NCBI RefSeq assembly: GCF_020782875.1
Contig: NZ_JAJGBN010000002.1
Span: forward strand, 310,001 to 374,000
Direction: 5' to 3'
Source of the DNA: Allomuricauda sp. M10
GTDB lineage: Bacteria; Bacteroidota; Bacteroidia; Flavobacteriales; Flavobacteriaceae
Length of the DNA stretch: 64,000 nt
Shown here: piece by piece, positions 59,997-64,000 of the stretch
Layout: each line of letters opens with the position of its first letter
How positions within the stretch are numbered: the stretch's first letter is position 1
Notes under the pieces: model-generated
Seen by the model: the letters and a program-made list of their open reading frames with translations, nothing else
The model's database searches: none
Told to the model about the DNA's origin: nothing
Translations under genes and position numbers: made by a program

Positions 59997-60033
59997 CAAG
60001 CCGAAAAAAACAAGAAAAAAATAATCAAGAGAA

Positions 60034-60324
60034 ATGACGAAAGCAGATATTGTAACTAGGATCTCAGAGAAACTAGGAATTGAAAAAGGAGACGTGCAAG
60101 CGACAGTGGAATCTTTTATGGATGAGGTAAAAGCATCGTTGGAAAACGGAGATAATGTTTACCTAAGAGGATTTGGAAGTTTTATCATCAAGACAAGAGC
60201 TGAAAAAACCGGAAGAAACATTTCCAAGAATACCACTATCAAAATTCCAGCACACAATATCCCTGCATTCAAGCCAGCCAAAGTTTTTGTGGAAGGTGTA
60301 AAAAGCAACGTAGACGTAAAATAA
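60034..60324 (+). CDS. HU-family DNA-binding protein
   Basis: A 96-residue nucleoid protein starting MTKADIVTRISEKLGI, with the beta-arm consensus GSFIIKTRAEKTGRNISKNTTI around residues 46-67. It bends DNA as a dimer. The gene lies upstream of the small basic protein and RNase G. Confidence 0.93.
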   Translation: MTKADIVTRISEKLGIEKGDVQATVESFMDEVKASLENGDNVYLRGFGSFIIKTRAEKTGRNISKNTTIKIPAHNIPAFKPAKVFVEGVKSNVDVK

Positions 60325-60350
60325 TTATATAACACTAAAGGAAGAGCCAT

Positions 60351-60440
60351 ATGCCGAGTGGAAAGAAAAGAAAAAGACATAAGGTAGCTACCCACAAGCG
60401 CAAAAAGCGTAGAAGAGCTAACCGACACAAGAAAAAGTAG
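60351..60440 (+). CDS. 29-residue basic protein, possible ribosomal protein bL38
   Basis: ATG at 60351 to TAG at 60440 gives 29 residues, starting MPSGKKRKRH and ending NRHKKK, more than half Lys or Arg. Nearly identical peptides lie after HU and before RNase G in many Bacteroidota. From memory, the F. johnsoniae ribosome structure contains an extra small 50S protein named bL38, and this may be it. The AAGGAAG just upstream is an SD-like site, unusual for the phylum. Its stop codon is inside the terminator stem. Confidence 0.82.
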   Translation: MPSGKKRKRHKVATHKRKKRRRANRHKKK

Positions 60441-60458
60441 TTGTAACAACTACTTTTT
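60432..60458 (+). terminator. Terminator of the HU/basic protein unit
   Basis: The stem AAAAAGTAGTTG/CAACTACTTTTT with a three-base loop overlaps the stop codon of the basic protein and ends in a T run. Confidence 0.8.
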
Positions 60459-60508
60459 CATTTTTAAGTAAACGTTCTTTGACATAGAGATTCAAGTAAC
60501 GAATTTCA

Positions 60509-60575
60509 GTCGGTCCGAAAAATGGCCGACACCATATATTGTTTAATCATTTGTCCCAACTTATATGTTCGGGAC
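60509..60575 (+). promoter_or_regulatory. Structured leader of the RNase G gene
   Basis: Two hairpins: GTCGGTC/GGCCGAC (60509-60530) and GTCCCAAC/GTTCGGGAC (60553-60575). The 60441-60593 gap holds these and no gene. RNase E of E. coli autoregulates through a structured leader; the same here is inference. Confidence 0.4.
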
Positions 60576-60593
60576 GAATAAAAATCGATTCAG

Positions 60594-62147
60594 GTGAATA
60601 GAGAATTAATTGTTAGATCTACTCCTGAAGCAGTCGAATTTGCCTTATTAAAAGATGGAAAACTAATAGAATTCCACAAAGAAGAGGATAACAACAACTT
60701 TTCCGTAGGGGATATCTTCCTAGCCAAGATAAGAAAACCCGTTACAGGCCTAAATGCGGCATTTGTCAATGTAGGTTATGAAAAAGATGCGTTCCTGCAC
60801 TATCATGACCTCGGTCCGCAGTTGTCCTCCATGTTGAAATTCATCAAAAAAGTCAGGACAGGGAAGTTGAAGGACTATACCCTCAAAGATTTTCCATTTG
60901 AAAAAGACATTGACAAGAATGGCAGCATCAATGATGTAATCAAAGCCAATCAGTCATTATTGGTACAAATAGTAAAAGAACCCATCTCCACCAAGGGACC
61001 CAGGATAAGCTCGGAGCTATCCATTGCCGGTCGATACTTGGTCATGGTCCCCTTTTCAGATAGGGTCTCGGTATCCCAAAAAATAGCGAGCAAAGAAGAA
61101 AAAGACCGCTTGATCAGACTCGTGAAGAGTATCAAGCCAAAGGGATTTGGTGTCATAATCCGTACCGTTGCAGAAGGCAAAAAGGTTGCTGAACTGGACA
61201 AAGATCTTCAGAACCTGTTATCCAAATGGATAGCAATGTGCAAGAAATTGCAGCGAGCGCCCCATCCAGCCAAAGTATTGGTGGAACTGAACAGGGCCTC
61301 CTCCATCCTTCGGGATGTCTTCAACGATACCTTCACGGGTATACATGTTGATGACGAAACACTTTACAATCAGATCAAGGACTATGTGCATGAAATAGCC
61401 CCGGAAAAAGAATCCATTGTAAAGCAATACACCGGTTCGGCCCCCATATTTGAAAAGTTCGGGATAGAACGACAAATCAAAACCTCATTCGGGCGCACGG
61501 CATCCATGAGCAGAGGGGCGTACCTTGTTATTGAGCACACCGAAGCCCTACACGTTATAGACGTGAACAGTGGTAACCGCTCCAACAAGGCAAAGAACCA
61601 AGAAGACACCGCTTTGGAAGTAAACCTACTTGCCGCTTCAGAAATTGCACGGCAGTTGCGTTTACGTGATATGGGCGGAATCATCGTAATTGATTTTATC
61701 GATATGACCAAAGGAGATCACAGAAGAAAACTCTTTGATCACCTACGGGATGAAATGAAGGACGACAGGGCAAAACACAAAATCTTGCCCCCCAGTAAAT
61801 TTGGTTTGGTACAGATTACCAGGCAAAGGGTACGTCCGGAAATGAACATCAAGACCAGTGAGGAAAACCCGAACGTAGCGGGGGCCGAAGTGGAAGCTCC
61901 GATCGTTCTGATCGATAAAATCCAATCAGATCTGGAAAGGATCATTAAAGGTGAGAAAAAGCCGGACGGCATTGTATTGAACATACATCCGTTCATTGCG
62001 GCCTACCTTACCAAAGGGTTTCCTTCCATACGTTCCAAATGGTTCAAGACCTATAAAAAATGGGTCAAGGTACAGCCACGGGACGCATACCAGTATCTGG
62101 AATATCGTTTTAAAGACAAAGACGGTAAAGAAATCAACATACCTTAA
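60594..62147 (+). CDS. rng: Ribonuclease G (RNase E/G family)
   Basis: A 517-residue endoribonuclease that processes rRNA and mRNA. S1-like domain (about residues 35-125), the 5' sensor and the DNase-I-like domain with the two catalytic aspartates in DVNSGN and VIDFID. The Zn-link CPxC after the catalytic domain is missing: that stretch reads RQRVRPEMNIKTSEEN. GTG start at 60594. There is no RNase-E scaffold tail. A strong terminator follows. Confidence 0.93.
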   Translation: MNRELIVRSTPEAVEFALLKDGKLIEFHKEEDNNNFSVGDIFLAKIRKPVTGLNAAFVNVGYEKDAFLHYHDLGPQLSSMLKFIKKVRTGKLKDYTLKDFPFEKDIDKNGSINDVIKANQSLLVQIVKEPISTKGPRISSELSIAGRYLVMVPFSDRVSVSQKIASKEEKDRLIRLVKSIKPKGFGVIIRTVAEGKKVAELDKDLQNLLSKWIAMCKKLQRAPHPAKVLVELNRASSILRDVFNDTFTGIHVDDETLYNQIKDYVHEIAPEKESIVKQYTGSAPIFEKFGIERQIKTSFGRTASMSRGAYLVIEHTEALHVIDVNSGNRSNKAKNQEDTALEVNLLAASEIARQLRLRDMGGIIVIDFIDMTKGDHRRKLFDHLRDEMKDDRAKHKILPPSKFGLVQITRQRVRPEMNIKTSEENPNVAGAEVEAPIVLIDKIQSDLERIIKGEKKPDGIVLNIHPFIAAYLTKGFPSIRSKWFKTYKKWVKVQPRDAYQYLEYRFKDKDGKEINIP

Positions 62148-62150
62148 TAA

Positions 62151-62180
62151 AAAAGCGGTCCATTTTGGACCGCTTTTTTT
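62151..62180 (+). terminator. rng terminator
   Basis: The stem AAAAGCGGTCC/GGACCGCTTTT with a short loop and a T run, 4 bases after the stop codon. Confidence 0.92.
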
Positions 62181-62240
62181 GTTTAAAACGGTTTCAACAC
62201 AAAATGCTACTTTTGATAAATGCCTAATTGAAACATTATT

Positions 62241-64000
62241 TTGAGACCCATTTTATCACTGATTGCCCTAATCTTGATTACCGCCTGCTCCAAAAAAGAG
62301 GCAGAATCACTGTCTGTATTGTTGGGAGATTCACCCTTTATCAAAGGTGCCTCCGCTTACTTGGAATCGCCTTATGTGACGGCTGGGGACCGAGTGTACA
62401 TGGTGGGTCACCAAGACGGTAGTTTCCCTCCTTTGGGTTGGCACATTAAGGGTGAAATGGGCGGAATTTGGAATCATCCCATCAAGCTTATGGATGGTTT
62501 TGATGCCGAATTGATCGTGGATGGTAAAGTGATGCCTTTCAACAAGGCCATGGAATTTACCAACTACCCTTTTGCAAATAAGCACGAGTTTAACTTCGAA
62601 GAAGAAGGTATTTCTGTAGAACGTATTCAGTTTGTTCCCGATGGAAAACAAGGGGTTTTTGTCCAATTTGTGATTCATAACAACTCCAATAACATCAAAA
62701 AAGGGAAATTCCAATTTAGTGGGCAAACCGATTTGAGACCCACTTGGCTTGGAGAACGTACCAACATGGTTGATGGCAAGGACGAGGCCAACTTCGATGG
62801 AAAAAAATGGACAGTAAAGGATGCATCCAATCCGTGGTTCAGCATTTTTGGTGCCGAGCAAACCCCTGACCTGACCTTGACCCATGAGAATCCAAATGCT
62901 GCCAACGGGGTTTCCAATACCTTAATCTACGAAATCGAACTTCCTGCCGAGTCCAATTTTATATTGAATTTTACCATCGCCGGATCCTATATTTCTTTGG
63001 AAGATGTGGAGGAAAATTACACCTCTATCCAAAATAACTATTATACCCTAGCCCAAGAAAAGAAAAATCGGTACTCTGAATTGGCCAACGAGACCAAACT
63101 GACCATTCCGGATAAAAAATTGGAACAAACCTTTGAATGGCTCAAATACAACTGTGATTGGTTGGTCCGAACCGTTCCTGAAATCGGAACAGGTATTGGA
63201 GCCGGGCTTCCCGATTACCCTTGGTGGTTTGGTGTGGATAGCGAATACGCATTAAAAGGTTACATGGCCATTGGACGGGAAGATATTGTGGAAAAGACCA
63301 TCCAACTTCTGGACAGTGTTTCCATGGCCCTCAATGGCAACGGGCGCATTTTGCATGAAATGTCCCCCAACGGCGCTGTTTTTAACGAAGGAAATATCAA
63401 CGAAACTCCCCAGTTTGCCTCATTGATTTGGGAAATCTACACATGGAACGGAGATAAAGCGTTTTTGAAAAAGTATTTTCCAACGGTTCAAAAAGGACTG
63501 GATTGGCTATTAGCTGAAAACGACGGCAATCAAAACCTTTTCCCCGATGGTTTTGGGATGATGGAAATCCATGGTCTAAACAGTGAAATGATCGATGTTG
63601 CCTCCTATACCCAAAAGGCTTTTTTTGATGCTGCTCAAATGGCCGCCGAATTGGAGCAACCGGAATTGGCCATGAAATATCAAGCATTGGCAGACACCTT
63701 GAAACAAAAAATCAATGATGAATTTTGGTCCGAACAGTTTGGTTCCTATGCTGATTTTATTGGAACAGACGAGCAGGCCATTCATTTGATCGAGGATGCC
63801 ATAGTGAGAGCCGACACTCTGAACAAACCTTGGGCCGTTGAAGAATTGAATGCAACAAAGCAACAAATCCTCAATCATCCATCAAACCAACCAAGACCCT
63901 TTGTGCTCTACCACAATTGGGTGGTGAACACGCCAATGGAAATGGGTATCGCCGATTCTTCAAAAGCCATTGCAGCCTTGGACAACGCCAAAAAATTTAC
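62241..64000 (+). CDS. Lipoprotein glycoside hydrolase, (alpha/alpha)6 barrel, partial
   Basis: Open frame from a TTG at 62241 to the right edge (586 codons, end not in window). The start gives MRPILSLIALILITACSKKE, a lipoprotein signal with Cys16; an in-frame stop lies 12 bases upstream. N-terminal about 230 residues look like a beta-sandwich; from about residue 290 it is helical with blocks like those of glycogen-debranching or six-hairpin glycosidases (GLPDYPWWFGVDSEYALKG, EIYTWNGDKAFLKKYFP). The exact family and substrate cannot be fixed. An alpha-glucoside or similar glycan at the cell surface is likely. Confidence 0.78.
   Translation, partial: MRPILSLIALILITACSKKEAESLSVLLGDSPFIKGASAYLESPYVTAGDRVYMVGHQDGSFPPLGWHIKGEMGGIWNHPIKLMDGFDAELIVDGKVMPFNKAMEFTNYPFANKHEFNFEEEGISVERIQFVPDGKQGVFVQFVIHNNSNNIKKGKFQFSGQTDLRPTWLGERTNMVDGKDEANFDGKKWTVKDASNPWFSIFGAEQTPDLTLTHENPNAANGVSNTLIYEIELPAESNFILNFTIAGSYISLEDVEENYTSIQNNYYTLAQEKKNRYSELANETKLTIPDKKLEQTFEWLKYNCDWLVRTVPEIGTGIGAGLPDYPWWFGVDSEYALKGYMAIGREDIVEKTIQLLDSVSMALNGNGRILHEMSPNGAVFNEGNINETPQFASLIWEIYTWNGDKAFLKKYFPTVQKGLDWLLAENDGNQNLFPDGFGMMEIHGLNSEMIDVASYTQKAFFDAAQMAAELEQPELAMKYQALADTLKQKINDEFWSEQFGSYADFIGTDEQAIHLIEDAIVRADTLNKPWAVEELNATKQQILNHPSNQPRPFVLYHNWVVNTPMEMGIADSSKAIAALDNAKKF

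Noticed and set aside
1..64000. tRNA or rRNA genes
   Set aside because: Reading for cloverleaf T-arm motifs and rRNA landmarks showed none; this was by eye, so tRNAscan-SE would be decisive.

Overview
The window looks like chromosome from a marine-type member of the Flavobacteriaceae (Bacteroidota). The evidence is the gliding genes gldD and gldE in the order mutY-ssb-gldE-gldD, three TonB-dependent receptors, a YugP-type protease, a LeuRS with the Bacteroidota insert before KMSKS, and TAnnTTTG promoter -7 boxes. Few genes have Shine-Dalgarno sites, and AT-rich intergenic DNA carries palindromic repeats. The genus cannot be fixed from sequence alone; a Muricauda/Flagellimonas-like relative is my guess. 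I saw no rRNA, tRNA, CRISPR array, phage or insertion sequence.

Layout. 0-5.5 kb: start of PEP carboxykinase, a DUF423 membrane protein, a saccharopine-dehydrogenase-family enzyme with an Lrp regulator, ferritin, a membrane zinc protease and alanine dehydrogenase. 5.9-9.1 kb: leucyl-tRNA synthetase carrying in-frame palindromic repeat insertions. 9.3-12.8 kb: ftsX-DUF3098-uppP-truB and a TonB-like protein. 12.8-18.7 kb: a thioredoxin-like protein and a TetR-ABC-HlyD-TolC export operon whose ABC protein has lost the canonical ATPase residues. 18.7-25.9 kb: tag, aat, an SSB-tailed DUF3127 protein, an orphan histidine kinase, HIT, greA with an elaborate leader, a Rieske-like lipoprotein and a Gfo/Idh/MocA oxidoreductase. 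25.9-28.4 kb: a TonB-dependent receptor under a TPP riboswitch, hence a likely thiamine-compound receptor.

28.4-33.3 kb: a hybrid histidine kinase and a sigma-54 activator, followed by a PepSY-like periplasmic protein with a plausible sigma-54 promoter and upstream activator site, and a 49-residue membrane protein. 33.3-36.9 kb: a vitamin-salvage operon (YkoF-like thiamine-binding protein, PnuC transporter, NadR-like kinase fused to DUF4301) and a phosphopantetheinyl transferase. 37-42.4 kb: ahcY, DUF3332 lipoprotein, D-threonine-aldolase-like enzyme and eutBC. 42.4-48.2 kb: TPR-LuxR regulator, TonB-dependent receptor and beta-propeller phytase, probably one phytate/organophosphate uptake locus. 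48.3-53.3 kb: rplU-rpmA, DUF4199 and a catalytic/non-catalytic M16 peptidase pair. 53.3-55.9 kb: a receptor with an OprC-like CxxxM motif next to a small Cys-rich protein, probably copper uptake. 56-62.2 kb: gldD, gldE, ssb, mutY, HU, a 29-residue basic protein and RNase G. The window ends inside a lipoprotein glycoside hydrolase.

The most unusual items are the palindromic repeats that became coding sequence in leuS, the ABC protein lacking every canonical catalytic residue, the sigma-54 mini-regulon, the leader of greA, and the TPP-riboswitch receptor together with the PnuC/YkoF/kinase operon.
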